A stretch of 64,000 nt of DNA from Bacillota bacterium (GCA_023461435.1 JAEYLC010000048.1:1-64000), one strand, 5' to 3'; counted from the first letter of the stretch, positions 1 to 9,045 are shown. The notes: a model not told the origin generated them from the letters alone. Program-made: numbers and translations.

Positions 1-63
1 GCCGGGGCTTTCCTGCTGGGTATAGTGTACATGGTGTTGACATCTCGGAAGGAAAGGAGATGA
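1..63 (+). CDS. C-terminus of a membrane protein (cut by window edge)
   Basis: The first frame is open from base 1 to the TGA at 61-63 and reads as a hydrophobic helix (AGAFLLGIVYMVL) followed by a basic tail (TSRKERR), as in the last membrane segment of an integral membrane protein ending in the cytoplasm. Its stop overlaps the next start as ATGA, so the two genes are probably translationally coupled. The function cannot be told from 20 residues. Confidence 0.6.
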   Translation, partial: AGAFLLGIVYMVLTSRKERR

Positions 64-425
64 CGAACGACGAGAAATGGGCAGCCATACAGGAAAAGTA
101 TAAAGGTGTGCCGATGTTTCACAAAGTCTATGTACAGATGGTTATGGATATGGAAGCTTCGGGCTTAATTACGCGCGAGGAAAGTGATGCCGCATGCTAT
201 CATGCATTTAATGTAGTTGGTGACAAGGACATCTTATACGACATGCAGGATGGGGTTCTAGGGAATAACCCGACACCTGCTTCCTTCTTTTTGTTGGACT
301 TTAACGAAATGCTTAACGATTTATCTGATAACCGCAAAGGCTACCCCGCCTATGCACCTAAAAATGATCAACGTGTTTTTTTGAGAAGCTTTTATTTAAA
401 AATGCTTTCATTCACAAAAGAATGA
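60..425 (+). CDS. Small soluble protein of unknown function
   Basis: A 121-aa soluble, slightly acidic protein with no signal peptide, membrane segment or Cys motif; I do not recognise the family. The ATG at 60 overlaps the upstream TGA (ATGA) and AAGGA lies 6 bases before it, which supports this start although the frame stays open to the window edge. It ends 13 bp before the large secreted repeat protein and has the same AT-rich composition, so the three genes probably form one operon. Confidence 0.65.
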   Translation: MTNDEKWAAIQEKYKGVPMFHKVYVQMVMDMEASGLITREESDAACYHAFNVVGDKDILYDMQDGVLGNNPTPASFFLLDFNEMLNDLSDNRKGYPAYAPKNDQRVFLRSFYLKMLSFTKE

Positions 426-438
426 GAAAGGATACAAA

Positions 439-3400
439 ATGAGAAAATCTTTTATAAAATGCTTATCAACTTTAATTTTCTTATCGCTTATACTTGGTTT
501 ATACATTACAACTGCGTTCGCAGCTGATGTTTCATCTTGGTCAAGTTTAATCTTTAGCTCAATAGACTCGCGTGGATTTAATAACGAAGGTGTTTCGGAT
601 AGAGAAATAGAACCACTAAACGAATCTGTACACAATCCCTCTACATCGATACAACACTATAAAGACACAATTTACCTTAAGATCAAAACAGGTTCAATTA
701 CTCAAATACAGGTCACGCTGGACGGCACGGCCCTAACCGGCAGTAACATGCAGCGTTCCGATGTGCAGTCTTATTCAAGTACCTTTGGCATATATTATTG
801 GACCAGCACGTTTACGTTTACAAACTTGGGCGATATCGCCGATCCCGATGCAGAAACAAGCGCACTGAGAATTCTTACCCGCAACCCAAGCAACACATCA
901 CAGACAAGCACCAACACTCTATATATCAATTGGCACGATTTCCGGCCCGACGCACCCGCATCAGCAACCTTTATTTACAACGATCCTGCAAACCCGGGCA
1001 AAGCCGTGCTTACCGGCGTTGATGATACGATGGAATACAGGCTGCAAAGCAACTATAATGGCTGGACAGGCATTACCGGCAGCTCCGTCGTGTTTGATCT
1101 CCCTGCTGCGGACACAGCGTACTATGTTCATTATGCGAATCCCGAATCAAAATCAAAGCCGTTGACAATGAGAACAATCCCCGCCGCCCCTTCCGTCGCT
1201 TTGAATATATTAACGGAACAGCTGACCGGCCTTGATACGACTATGGAAATAAAAATTGATGACGGCGATTATTTTCCCGTGACAAATTCAGTCGTAGCGG
1301 CGGGAGCATCCCCCTTTATTGATGCAGTTGAGGCAGGTAACACCGCCACAATGCACATAAGAGTTCGGGCATCCGAATTGTATCCGCAAGGGCCGGAGCA
1401 AACCCTGACGCTTTACCCAAGAACTTCAGCACCATCCGGCTTAAGCTATAATCCAATTACAGCCACAGTCAGCGGCGTGACCACGGCTATGCAATACCGT
1501 GTCCAAAACGGAACCTGGGCAAATGTAACCGGTACGACACAAAATGTGGAGGCGTTGCTGAGTGCCACATCCGACGTAACTTTGGAAGTCCGTAAGAAAG
1601 CTGTCAGCGGTGTTTCTTCCGCTTCACCAACCGTCACCCTGACTCTTAATCAGCTTCCCGCAGCACCAAATCTTTCGCTTGATCTTAGGCGGGAATTTGT
1701 GACAGGGTTTGATTCCGGAAAAAGCTATCAATATAATACAACCGGTTCTTTGACTTCTTGGTCGGCAGCAGCATTAACCAATGGGGAATTCAGCCTTAAC
1801 GGCATCATCAACAAAAACAACGCCGTCTCGCTTTATTTCCGTGAAGCCAGTACCAGCACCACGCCCGCTTCAGCATCGGTATCTCTTACCGTTCCAAAGC
1901 TGCAAGACGCGCCGACCACAGCCAGATTTGTTTTTAATGATCCAAACCACCCCAATCAGGCTGTAGTTGCAGGGCTCACAACAAGTATGGAGTTCAGACG
2001 ATCAGTGGATACCACATGGACTCTTTATACTGGCGCGGACATTGTTGTTGATATTCCGTTATCCAACATGTTCTGTTACGTCAGAAAAATAGCACAGGGA
2101 GGCCTGCCGAATTCCGCTGTGCAAAACCTCACGCTGCCTTACAGAGAAGCTGCTCCTTCAGTTACACTCAACACTTCAACAGAAACCGTCGGCACCGTAT
2201 CGACAAGTATGGAGACAAGCACCAACGGCGTTACATACACCGGAATTACTTCAGGATCAACATATAGCGTGTCAAATATTATAGATTCGATTCAGAATGG
2301 AACTGCAACTCTGTACGTAAGAACAAAAGCCACTGCCACCGCGCCAGCTACATTGAGCAAAACCTTTGTGCTGTATCCGCGCGCTGCTGCACCCTCCGGG
2401 CTTTCTTACAATCCGGTCACTTGTATTGTCAGTGGTGTTTCGAACACAATGCAGTATAGAGTACAAGGAGCAACAACATGGACTGCGATATCTTCAACCA
2501 CTTTAAACGTTGAGAGTCTGTTGAGCAAAACATCAAACGTTAATCTGGAGATTCGCTACGGACCAATAAGCAATGTATCGTCCTCTTCCACTTCGTCAAT
2601 AGTGGTGCTTAACCAGCTTCCGGCAGCACCGACGTTTAATAAAGACTTGGAACGCGAGGTGATAACCGGTTTTTCAAGCGATAAATCATACCAATATAAC
2701 ACGACGGGCTCGGCAACATCTTGGTCAGCAGTTACCCTGAATAACGGTGAGTTCAATATATCCAGTCTGATATCAACCAGTGCAAACGTATACATTTACA
2801 TCAGAGAAGCTAGAACAGCCGACCTTCCCGCAACTGCCGCGGCGCAGATTCTTATCCCAATGCGTCCAGCCGCGCCAAGCTCGCCCCAACTGGTTTATAC
2901 CAATATCAACTACCCCAATAAGGCCGTCCTAACTGGATTGAGTAGCTATATGGAGTACAAAAAGAGTACAGATTCAACGTGGAGTAATTACATGGGAGAA
3001 GATATTCTCTTTGATATTCCCTCATCGAATGCGACTTACTATGTCAGATACAAGGCACAAGGATCAACCACGCCTGCATCGCAGAATTTAACATTGACTT
3101 TAAAAGCGAGAGGTGCTGCCCCGACGGTTACTTTGGATATAATGGCAGAAACTGTGGGGACTGTATCGACCAATATGGAAATCAGTACAGATGGAGTCGT
3201 ATTTACGAGAATCACATCAGGATCAACATATAGCGTGTCTTCTATCATTGATGCTATAAGCACCGCATCAAACCCATTATATATCAGATATGCAGCTAAC
3301 TCGTCGTCTCCTTACTCAAACAGCCAAACGATTCTCCTGTATCGCCGCTTTTCTCCGCCTGCTACCATCACATATAACCCCGTCACCTGCACTATCAGCG

Positions 3401-4536
3401 GTATTTCCTCTTCGATGCAGTATCGGCGCCCAGGAAATAGTAACTGGACATCAGTATCGTCAAGTTCAATGAATGTGGAGGATCAGCTGATTAGTTACGG
3501 CAACGTCACCTATGAATTTCGTTACATGCCTGTAGCAGGTGTATACTCTGCTTCAACAATCGTCAATGTCATACTAAATCAGTTACCCGCAGCTCCAAAT
3601 CTTACTTTGGATTTTCCCCATGAAGTTATCTCTGGTTTCTCCAGTGCAAGAACATATGAATACAGGACGACTACAACCGGAAGCTGGACGCCGTTAACCC
3701 TTGTAAACAATGAGTTCAATCTAGCCAGCTTGCTCTCCCCAACTGTTACGTACACATACAACATTCGGGCCACCAGAACCGCCGACTTACCGGCAACAGC
3801 CATCAAGCAAATCGTGATTGGGCCGAGACCGGCAGCACCTACCAACGGTATATTCGAGTATAATAATGCGAGCTATCCAGATCAAGCGGTTCTGATTAAT
3901 CTGACTTCGGATTTGGAGTACAAAAAAAGCACCGATGCCACTTGGACGTCATATGAAGGCCAAACAGTAGTTTTTGACATACCTGCGTCTAATGCAGCTT
4001 ATTATATTCGAAAAAAAGGTATTGGCTCAACAACACCTCCTTCTCAGAATCGAACCATATATAATTATGCACGATCAGCGGCACCAAGTGTGACAATGAA
4101 TATTACAAATGAAACAATAGGTACGCTGACCACAAGCATGGAGATCAGTATTGATGGCACTAATTACACACGGATTACGGAAGCAACCTCTGCCTATAGT
4201 ATATCTGGTTTCATCGATACTATTTCAAGCGGAACCATAACGTTGAATGTGCGTAATTCAGCAACAACGAATGCGCCCTCGTCAAGCATCAAGACTTTTA
4301 CACTTTATCCCAGAGTCTCAACACCAGAAGGGATTACGTATGATCCAAATACGCGTATAGTAAGTGGAGTCTCTGATGCTATGCAATATCGCGTACAAGG
4401 CACATCCTCTTGGACTGCTATTTCATCGATAACATTAAACGCAGAGAGCTTAGTAGGCAACACAATAGAAATTAGAAATAAACCTGTTGACGGAGTTTCT
4501 TCAGCCTCTCAGGTTGTCATGGTTGAGATTATTTAA
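439..4536 (+). CDS. Large secreted protein of tandem beta-type modules
   Basis: A 1365-aa protein with a Sec signal peptide (basic MRKSFIK, hydrophobic core, likely cleavage after AFA near residue 28). After ~140 unique residues it consists of ~80-residue modules of four types in fixed order. Recurring phrases are an NDP-xxPxxAVLTGL type, an APSVTLNxxTE / VGTVSTSMEIS type, a YNPVTxxVSGV-MQYRVQ type and an LPAAPNLxLDxxxE type. The four-module block repeats with a period of ~320 residues. The Thr/Ser-rich, nearly Cys-free composition suggests Ig- or fibronectin-like folds. There is no LPxTG motif, SLH domain or C-terminal membrane helix, so it is probably released or held non-covalently. AAAGGA lies 6 bases before the ATG. 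Function unknown; an extracellular or adhesive role is inference. Confidence 0.85.
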   Translation: MRKSFIKCLSTLIFLSLILGLYITTAFAADVSSWSSLIFSSIDSRGFNNEGVSDREIEPLNESVHNPSTSIQHYKDTIYLKIKTGSITQIQVTLDGTALTGSNMQRSDVQSYSSTFGIYYWTSTFTFTNLGDIADPDAETSALRILTRNPSNTSQTSTNTLYINWHDFRPDAPASATFIYNDPANPGKAVLTGVDDTMEYRLQSNYNGWTGITGSSVVFDLPAADTAYYVHYANPESKSKPLTMRTIPAAPSVALNILTEQLTGLDTTMEIKIDDGDYFPVTNSVVAAGASPFIDAVEAGNTATMHIRVRASELYPQGPEQTLTLYPRTSAPSGLSYNPITATVSGVTTAMQYRVQNGTWANVTGTTQNVEALLSATSDVTLEVRKKAVSGVSSASPTVTLTLNQLPAAPNLSLDLRREFVTGFDSGKSYQYNTTGSLTSWSAAALTNGEFSLNGIINKNNAVSLYFREASTSTTPASASVSLTVPKLQDAPTTARFVFNDPNHPNQAVVAGLTTSMEFRRSVDTTWTLYTGADIVVDIPLSNMFCYVRKIAQGGLPNSAVQNLTLPYREAAPSVTLNTSTETVGTVSTSMETSTNGVTYTGITSGSTYSVSNIIDSIQNGTATLYVRTKATATAPATLSKTFVLYPRAAAPSGLSYNPVTCIVSGVSNTMQYRVQGATTWTAISSTTLNVESLLSKTSNVNLEIRYGPISNVSSSSTSSIVVLNQLPAAPTFNKDLEREVITGFSSDKSYQYNTTGSATSWSAVTLNNGEFNISSLISTSANVYIYIREARTADLPATAAAQILIPMRPAAPSSPQLVYTNINYPNKAVLTGLSSYMEYKKSTDSTWSNYMGEDILFDIPSSNATYYVRYKAQGSTTPASQNLTLTLKARGAAPTVTLDIMAETVGTVSTNMEISTDGVVFTRITSGSTYSVSSIIDAISTASNPLYIRYAANSSSPYSNSQTILLYRRFSPPATITYNPVTCTISGISSSMQYRRPGNSNWTSVSSSSMNVEDQLISYGNVTYEFRYMPVAGVYSASTIVNVILNQLPAAPNLTLDFPHEVISGFSSARTYEYRTTTTGSWTPLTLVNNEFNLASLLSPTVTYTYNIRATRTADLPATAIKQIVIGPRPAAPTNGIFEYNNASYPDQAVLINLTSDLEYKKSTDATWTSYEGQTVVFDIPASNAAYYIRKKGIGSTTPPSQNRTIYNYARSAAPSVTMNITNETIGTLTTSMEISIDGTNYTRITEATSAYSISGFIDTISSGTITLNVRNSATTNAPSSSIKTFTLYPRVSTPEGITYDPNTRIVSGVSDAMQYRVQGTSSWTAISSITLNAESLVGNTIEIRNKPVDGVSSASQVVMVEII
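949..4533 (+). repeat. Four-module super-repeat, ~960 bp period, 3.75 copies
   Basis: The first-type module starts near residues 171, 490, 811 and 1132 (the aligned Pro residues are at 173, 492, 813 and 1134), a spacing of 319-321 residues. Each super-repeat carries module types in the order A-B-C-D; the last copy stops after type C, at the end of the protein. Copies have diverged at the DNA level but keep short identical stretches such as the TCAGGATCAACATATAGCGT segment in the second and third B modules. Confidence 0.85.
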
Positions 4537-4546
4537 TTCAATATGC

Positions 4547-4590
4547 AAGACGGCTGTGTGGTTGTCACATCCATGCAGCCGTCTTTTTTT
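4547..4590 (+). terminator. Rho-independent terminator of the secreted-protein operon
   Basis: A perfect 10-bp stem (AAGACGGCTG at 4547-4556, CAGCCGTCTT at 4576-4585) runs into a T tract ending at 4590, 11 bp after the stop codon of the large secreted protein. Confidence 0.9.
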
Positions 4591-4748
4591 GATTGAAACC
4601 GTCGTCTGTCTCGGACAAACGGTCAGACAAGGGTAGAATCAATTTAGGATCGATTAAGACGCTATTCTGCCGCTCACAATTCTTAGTCCCCTTTTTTGGA
4701 CATCGTATGCGCTAATATGAACATATATTCTTGCGTGGAGGTTTTGTT

Positions 4749-4919
4749 ATGTGGGATAGAATCGCGGCATCCGGTTGGCTCATTGTCGGAGCGGTCATAC
4801 TGTTCATACTCTTTACCGCCGCTCTGTTCATCATGGAGCGCAAAGAGCAGAAAAAAAGCAAGGCCAAAGCACAGCCGCTGCGCGCCATCCGTATGGAGAA
4901 CACGAAACGGGCCGCTTAA
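4749..4919 (+). CDS. Small single-pass membrane protein
   Basis: A 56-aa protein: short polar start (MWDRIAASG), one membrane helix (WLIVGAVILFILFTAALFI) and a strongly basic cytoplasmic tail with ERKEQKKSKAKAQ. I chose the ATG at 4749 because GTGGAGG lies 7 bases upstream; an in-frame TTG at 4731 would put the ribosome site inside the gene. It stands alone, with convergent genes on the right. Function unknown; it may be a small adaptor or stress membrane peptide. Confidence 0.6.
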   Translation: MWDRIAASGWLIVGAVILFILFTAALFIMERKEQKKSKAKAQPLRAIRMENTKRAA

Positions 4920-4941
4920 AGGATAGGATGTCTGAGCGTGA

Positions 4942-5814
4942 TTACAGAAATGTAAGCTGAGTGGGCTTCTCCTTCACCTTGGGCATCGCGTAACTCGGCA
5001 TATCGTACTTTTTGCGCAGCTTTGTGATCGTCACGCCGAGCTTTTCCTTATAATCGCCGTATGCGGCTCTGTCTTGGTAGAGCGCGTAAAGCCTCGCGTA
5101 TTCGGATGGAAACCCTTTTTTAACGCTGTCGAAGAACTGCTTTCTCGTGGCGCTTTTGAGGTTCAGCGAACCCGTCAGCACATAATCCGCGCCCGCTTCC
5201 CTGGCCTGCGCGAACACGGCTTCGAGGCTGTCTTCCGCGCTTGTGAGATACGGAATAATGGGCATGAGGTGCACGCCGCACGATGCGCCCGTTTTTTTGA
5301 TTTCGGAAATCGCCGCCATCCTCTCATGCGGCCTTGACGAGCCGGGCTCGATGAGATCGGCCACGCGTTTATTGAGCGTGGTGACCGTAAGCGCCAGCGC
5401 CGCCCCCGAAGCGGCATTCACCCGGCTGATCAGCTCGAGATCGCGCAGCACGAGCGCGGATTTCGTGCACAGCACGATGGGCACAGCATACCGGGCGAGC
5501 AGCGAAAGCACCTCGGGCATCAGCTTGCAGGTGCGCTCGGCAGGCTGATAGCTGTCCGTAATGCCCCCTAAGTTCACGGGCTCGCGCGAAAAGCGCGGCA
5601 GCTCGCGCCGCAGCATATCGGCAACATTCATCTTGGCGTACACATCGCCGAAAAAATCCCCGCCGCCGATATAATCGTGCGAATAGAGCGCATAGCAATA
5701 AATACAGCGGTGCGCGCATCCGCGATACACATTGATGTCGTATTTGAACGGCAGCCATTTTGAGTTGTGACGGTACAGCGCGCTGCGGCACGTTATCTCA
5801 GTAACCCGATCCAT
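4942..5814 (-). CDS. Radical SAM protein of the spore-photolyase-like (SPL) family
   Basis: A 290-aa protein with the radical SAM motif CAHRCIYCY (CxxxCxxC) about 40 residues from the start, which binds the [4Fe-4S] cluster that cleaves S-adenosylmethionine. The following GITDSYQPAE and the TKSALVLRDLELI segment are typical of SplB-like / Rv2578c-like proteins, whose substrates are mostly unknown. The frame is open further upstream but would overlap the preceding gene; the ATG at 5814 starts 7 bp after that gene's stop. It is the last gene of the FAD-oxidoreductase operon, perhaps only by cotranscription. Confidence 0.8.
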   Translation of the reverse strand: MDRVTEITCRSALYRHNSKWLPFKYDINVYRGCAHRCIYCYALYSHDYIGGGDFFGDVYAKMNVADMLRRELPRFSREPVNLGGITDSYQPAERTCKLMPEVLSLLARYAVPIVLCTKSALVLRDLELISRVNAASGAALALTVTTLNKRVADLIEPGSSRPHERMAAISEIKKTGASCGVHLMPIIPYLTSAEDSLEAVFAQAREAGADYVLTGSLNLKSATRKQFFDSVKKGFPSEYARLYALYQDRAAYGDYKEKLGVTITKLRKKYDMPSYAMPKVKEKPTQLTFL

Positions 5815-5821
5815 GCCCCCA

Positions 5822-6181
5822 TTATACGCCTGCGATGCGCGATGTGGCAACGATATCCACGCCAAGCCCCAGTATATCCTTGATCAGCACGTCCCCGATC
5901 TCGACAGGCGCAATCGCCTCCGCCGCGTTCACCGCTTTCATGCAGTCGAGCAGCTTACCTTTGGGCAGCGTCTCCTCCGATTTCACGCTCACGAGACCGC
6001 CGCCCCTCACGCGCATCGTGGTGGTCAGCGTGCGGCGCGGATCTTGAAGCTCCGCGCGCGCGTAGCTTTCGCCGAGCTTGCATGTGTGGCCCGATATGCT
6101 CACGATATCCCCGCCATCCATCTGCGCCGATATCGCGCATCCGAGCGGGCAAACGATACAGGTCAATTGCTTCGTTTCCAT
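5822..6181 (-). CDS. DUF1667 small Cys-rich protein of the glycerol-3-phosphate-type redox operon
   Basis: A 119-aa protein with an N-terminal Cys set (CIVCPLGC, then HTC about 20 residues later) suited to an iron-sulfur or metal site, followed by an alpha/beta part with GDVLIKDILGLGVDIVAT. This is the DUF1667 pattern. DUF1667 genes usually follow a GlpA-like FAD dehydrogenase and an FAD/NAD oxidoreductase, exactly as here, so it is probably a third subunit. The start lies one base after the stop of the preceding gene (TGATATG), indicating coupled translation. Confidence 0.85.
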   Translation of the reverse strand: METKQLTCIVCPLGCAISAQMDGGDIVSISGHTCKLGESYARAELQDPRRTLTTTMRVRGGGLVSVKSEETLPKGKLLDCMKAVNAAEAIAPVEIGDVLIKDILGLGVDIVATSRIAGV

Positions 6182-6182
6182 A

Positions 6183-7418
6183 TCACTTTTCCTCCACGCT
6201 CACTGTCACGCTGCCGGTGATGTCTTCATCCGCAACGCACAGGCTCTCCATTTCGCCCGGCGTGCAGATTGTCCTCTTCTTGCGCGCAATCACCCTGCCG
6301 CCGCTCCGCGCGACCGTACAGCAGTCCTTATACACGTCCGACACGCGAAAGAACAGCGTCTTTTTCTCGCCGTCCGCCCGCAGCTTCTGCGGCACCACAT
6401 ACCGCACGCCGCTGCCCGCCTGTGTATAGGCATATGCGGCAGGCCCGTCCGCCGCTTTCAGATAGTCTGCCGCCGCTTTGCCCGCGCGCTGCGCCTCCTC
6501 GGTCACAAAGTCAACGAGATCGTGCACCTGCACCGCGTTGCCGCACGCAAACACACCGCCGACTGAGGTCTGCAAGCGGCTATCCACCACGGGGCCGCCC
6601 GTCACGGCGTCCATCCGCACCTCCATGCCGCGCGACAGCTCGTTCTCGGGGATCAGCCCAACGGACAGCAGCAGCGTATCGCACGCCACGTATTCCTCCG
6701 TGCCCTTCATGGGCACGCCCTTTTGATCCACCGCCGCTACGGTCACGCCTTCCACGCGCTGCTTGCCGTGAATCGATGTGACCGTGTGACACAACCGCAG
6801 CGGTATGCCGTAATCATCAAGGCACTGAACGATGTTGCGCTTAAGCCCGCCCGAATATGGCATGAGCTCAAGCACCATCTTCACATGCGCGCCCTCCAGC
6901 GTCATACGCCGCGCCATGATGAGCCCGATATCGCCCGACCCTAAAATCACGACCTCTTTCCCCGGCATATACCCTTCTATATTGACAAACCTTTGCGCGG
7001 TTCCCGCGGTGAGCACGCCCGCCGGACGGTCTCCCGCCAGCATCAGCGCGCCCGCGCTGCGTTCCCTGCACCCCATCGCGAGCACCACCGCGCCCGCCTC
7101 TATACTGCACAGCCCCGTCTCGCGCCCCACCAGTGTGAGCACGCGCGACGGCGAGATATTCAGCACCATCGTCCGTGTGAGACAGGTGATGCCCATTTTC
7201 TGCGCTTTGTCCGCAAACCGCGCGGCATATTCAGGACCGGTCAGCTCCTCGCCGAACACATGCAGCCCAAAGCCGTTATGGATACACTGGTTCAGTATGC
7301 CGCCGAGATGCGCCTCGCGCTCGATGACGACCACACTTTCGGCGCCGTTCTCCTTGGCCGCGATTGCGGCGGCCAAGCCCGCCGGGCCCGCCCCGACCAC
7401 TGCCACATCCGCCTTCAT
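6183..7418 (-). CDS. FAD/NAD(P)-dependent oxidoreductase, partner of GlpA-like dehydrogenase
   Basis: A 411-aa flavoprotein. The N-terminal dinucleotide fold has VVGAGPAGLAAAIAA (FAD), the middle a second fold with VILGSGDIGLIMARR (NAD), and GGVFACGNA is the ATG-like FAD motif near the C-terminal half. GCRERSAGALMLAGDRPAGVLTAG is typical of the oxidoreductase that accompanies anaerobic glycerol-3-phosphate dehydrogenases; it would pass electrons between the neighbouring flavoprotein and NAD(H). The ATG at 7418 overlaps the upstream stop (ATGA) and is preceded by AAGGAGG at 7 bases; the longer open frame is not used. Confidence 0.85.
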   Translation of the reverse strand: MKADVAVVGAGPAGLAAAIAAKENGAESVVVIEREAHLGGILNQCIHNGFGLHVFGEELTGPEYAARFADKAQKMGITCLTRTMVLNISPSRVLTLVGRETGLCSIEAGAVVLAMGCRERSAGALMLAGDRPAGVLTAGTAQRFVNIEGYMPGKEVVILGSGDIGLIMARRMTLEGAHVKMVLELMPYSGGLKRNIVQCLDDYGIPLRLCHTVTSIHGKQRVEGVTVAAVDQKGVPMKGTEEYVACDTLLLSVGLIPENELSRGMEVRMDAVTGGPVVDSRLQTSVGGVFACGNAVQVHDLVDFVTEEAQRAGKAAADYLKAADGPAAYAYTQAGSGVRYVVPQKLRADGEKKTLFFRVSDVYKDCCTVARSGGRVIARKKRTICTPGEMESLCVADEDITGSVTVSVEEK

Positions 7419-8854
7419 AGCGCCGCCTCCTTCGTTTTTCCCGCGAGTATCCAGGACCCGTTGCCGCTCTTGGTGACATCCTTCAAATCCTGTCCGAGCT
7501 CGCGCGCGAGAATGTCCATCACGCGCGGCATGCAAAAGCCGCCGTGACAGCGCCCGAACCCCGCCGAAGTGCGCAGCTTCACGCCGTCCACCGTCCGCGC
7601 GCCGCAGGGCCGATAGATGCTCTGCACGATCTCGGCCTCGGTCACATGCTCGCACCGGCAGACCACGTTCGCGTAGCGCGCATCCTGCTCAATAAGCTCG
7701 CACTGCCTCTCGGGCGTCGCGTGCGCGAACACCTCGATCGGCCTGCGGATGCGCGTCGCGTCTTTTTTCTTCGTCCCATCCAGCCCGATTCCGGTCAGCA
7801 GCTGCGTCACATATTCCGCGATCGCGGGCGACGCGGTCAGCCCGGGCGATTCGATGCCCGCCACATTGATAAAGCCGGGCACGGCTGCCGATTCCGCAAT
7901 GATGAAATCGTGCCTGTCAGACATCGCGCGCAGCCCCGCAAACACGGCGATCGCGCTGCGCCTATCAATGCCGGGCACATAGCGGCGCACACCGTTCATC
8001 ACGGCATCGAGCCCTTCGCGCGTGGTCGCGGTGTCCTCCTTGGCGGTAAACTCCGCCGTCGGCCCCGCGATCATGTTGCCGTGGGCGGTCGGCGAAAAAA
8101 GCACGCCTTTGCCCTTTTCGGAGGGCGCGCCGAATATCACACTTTTTGTGCGCACCGGGAAGCCCTTGTCAAACAGCACATACTCGCCGCGCCGAGCGGT
8201 GATGGAAAAGGCTTCGCCGCCCGCCATGCGCGACACCTCATCAGCGTACACACCCGCGGCGTTGACGACGAACCGCGCCCGCACCTTGCGCCCGCCCGCT
8301 TCAACCGTGAACACGCCGCCGTCTTTGCCGATTGCCGTCACGCGGCTGTCAAAAAACACCTCCGCGCCGTTCGCCGCCGCGTTCTCCATCGCGGCCAGCG
8401 CGAGCTCAAAAGGGCTCACGATGCCCGCCGTCGGCGCCCACAGCGCGCAGCGGATGTCCGCGCTCAAGTGCGGCTCTTTTTTGCACACGTCCGCGCCCGA
8501 TATCTTCTCGACGGGGACGCCGTTTTCTTTTCCCCTTTTCACAAGCTCGTCTACGCTTTTCTCCTCATCGGCATCAAAAGCCACCACAAGCGAGCCGCAG
8601 TTTTCATACGGCACGCCAAGCTCTTTGACCGCCGTTTCCATCAGCTCAATGCCTCGCACGTTCATGCGCGCCTTCATGCTGCCAGGCAGCGCGTCGTAGC
8701 CCGCGTGCACGATGCCGCTGTTGGCGCGCGTCGCGCCCGCTGCCGCGTCGCCCGCCGCGTCGATCACGCAGAGCCGCACATCGAGCTGCGAGAGCTCGCG
8801 CGCGATCATCGCGCCCGATATGCCCGCCCCGATCACCGCCACATCATAGATCAT
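7415..8854 (-). CDS. GlpA/LhgO-like FAD-dependent dehydrogenase with C-terminal [2Fe-2S] domain
   Basis: A 479-aa protein. The N-terminal FAD fold (DVAVIGAGISGAMIARELS) belongs to the DAO superfamily, and ATRANSGIVHAGYDALPGS is typical of glycerol-3-phosphate dehydrogenase / L-2-hydroxyglutarate oxidase relatives. The C-terminal ~90 residues hold a BFD-like [2Fe-2S] domain with CRCE and, about 33 residues later, CHGGFC. The likely reaction is anaerobic oxidation of glycerol-3-phosphate, but a 2-hydroxyacid is possible; no glycerol kinase gene lies in the window. It is first in a coupled four-gene operon. GAAAGGA lies about 10 bases before the ATG, and its start overlaps a candidate leader ORF. 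Confidence 0.85.
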   Translation of the reverse strand: MIYDVAVIGAGISGAMIARELSQLDVRLCVIDAAGDAAAGATRANSGIVHAGYDALPGSMKARMNVRGIELMETAVKELGVPYENCGSLVVAFDADEEKSVDELVKRGKENGVPVEKISGADVCKKEPHLSADIRCALWAPTAGIVSPFELALAAMENAAANGAEVFFDSRVTAIGKDGGVFTVEAGGRKVRARFVVNAAGVYADEVSRMAGGEAFSITARRGEYVLFDKGFPVRTKSVIFGAPSEKGKGVLFSPTAHGNMIAGPTAEFTAKEDTATTREGLDAVMNGVRRYVPGIDRRSAIAVFAGLRAMSDRHDFIIAESAAVPGFINVAGIESPGLTASPAIAEYVTQLLTGIGLDGTKKKDATRIRRPIEVFAHATPERQCELIEQDARYANVVCRCEHVTEAEIVQSIYRPCGARTVDGVKLRTSAGFGRCHGGFCMPRVMDILARELGQDLKDVTKSGNGSWILAGKTKEAAL

Positions 8855-8925
8855 TTGCCGTCATTCCTTTCGCGATTCTGATTCCAAAACAAAAAGCCGC
8901 ACCAAGAATATCTGGTACGGCTCAT
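8851..8925 (-). CDS. Candidate 24-aa leader peptide of the FAD-oxidoreductase operon
   Basis: ATG at 8925 preceded by GGCAGGAG (spacing only 2 bases, short) opens a 24-codon frame (MSRTRYSWCGFLFW...NDGK) whose TGA at 8853-8851 overlaps the ATG of the dehydrogenase as ATGA. It begins ~18 nt after the predicted transcription start and its first codons run into the attenuator-like hairpin. There is no run of one amino acid, so the inducing signal cannot be guessed. It may be a chance ORF. Confidence 0.4.
   Translation of the reverse strand: MSRTRYSWCGFLFWNQNRERNDGK
8886..8922 (-). promoter_or_regulatory. Attenuator-like hairpin in the operon leader
   Basis: On the minus strand AGCCGTACCA and TGGTGCGGCT pair (one mismatch) around a short loop and are followed directly by TTTTTGTTTT. 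It has the shape of an intrinsic terminator but sits between the promoter and the first gene, inside the candidate leader ORF. A ribosome on the leader ORF would cover it, so transcription of the operon could depend on leader translation (inference). Confidence 0.55.
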
Positions 8926-8949
8926 TTCTCCTGCCTGTTCAGTAACTAT

Positions 8950-8978
8950 ATGATAGCATACTTCGCGGCTCATTGCAA
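8950..8978 (-). promoter_or_regulatory. Sigma-A type promoter of the FAD-oxidoreductase operon
   Basis: Minus strand TTGCAA (8978-8973), 17-bp spacer, TATCAT (8955-8950). The predicted start is near 8943, giving a leader of about 90 nt that contains the leader ORF and hairpin. Confidence 0.6.
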
Positions 8979-9045
8979 TGTCCGGCAAAGCACTTTCGCG
9001 TTCGGATAGAATGGCTGATAAAGGCTCTTATATACTGAAACGACA

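Noticed and set aside
5175..5791. Long frames opposite and across the radical SAM and FAD-oxidoreductase genes
   Set aside because: They are GC-rich shadow frames (Arg/Ala-rich translations, no ribosome sites) over clearly coding DNA; the same applies to many frames up to 8.9 kb.
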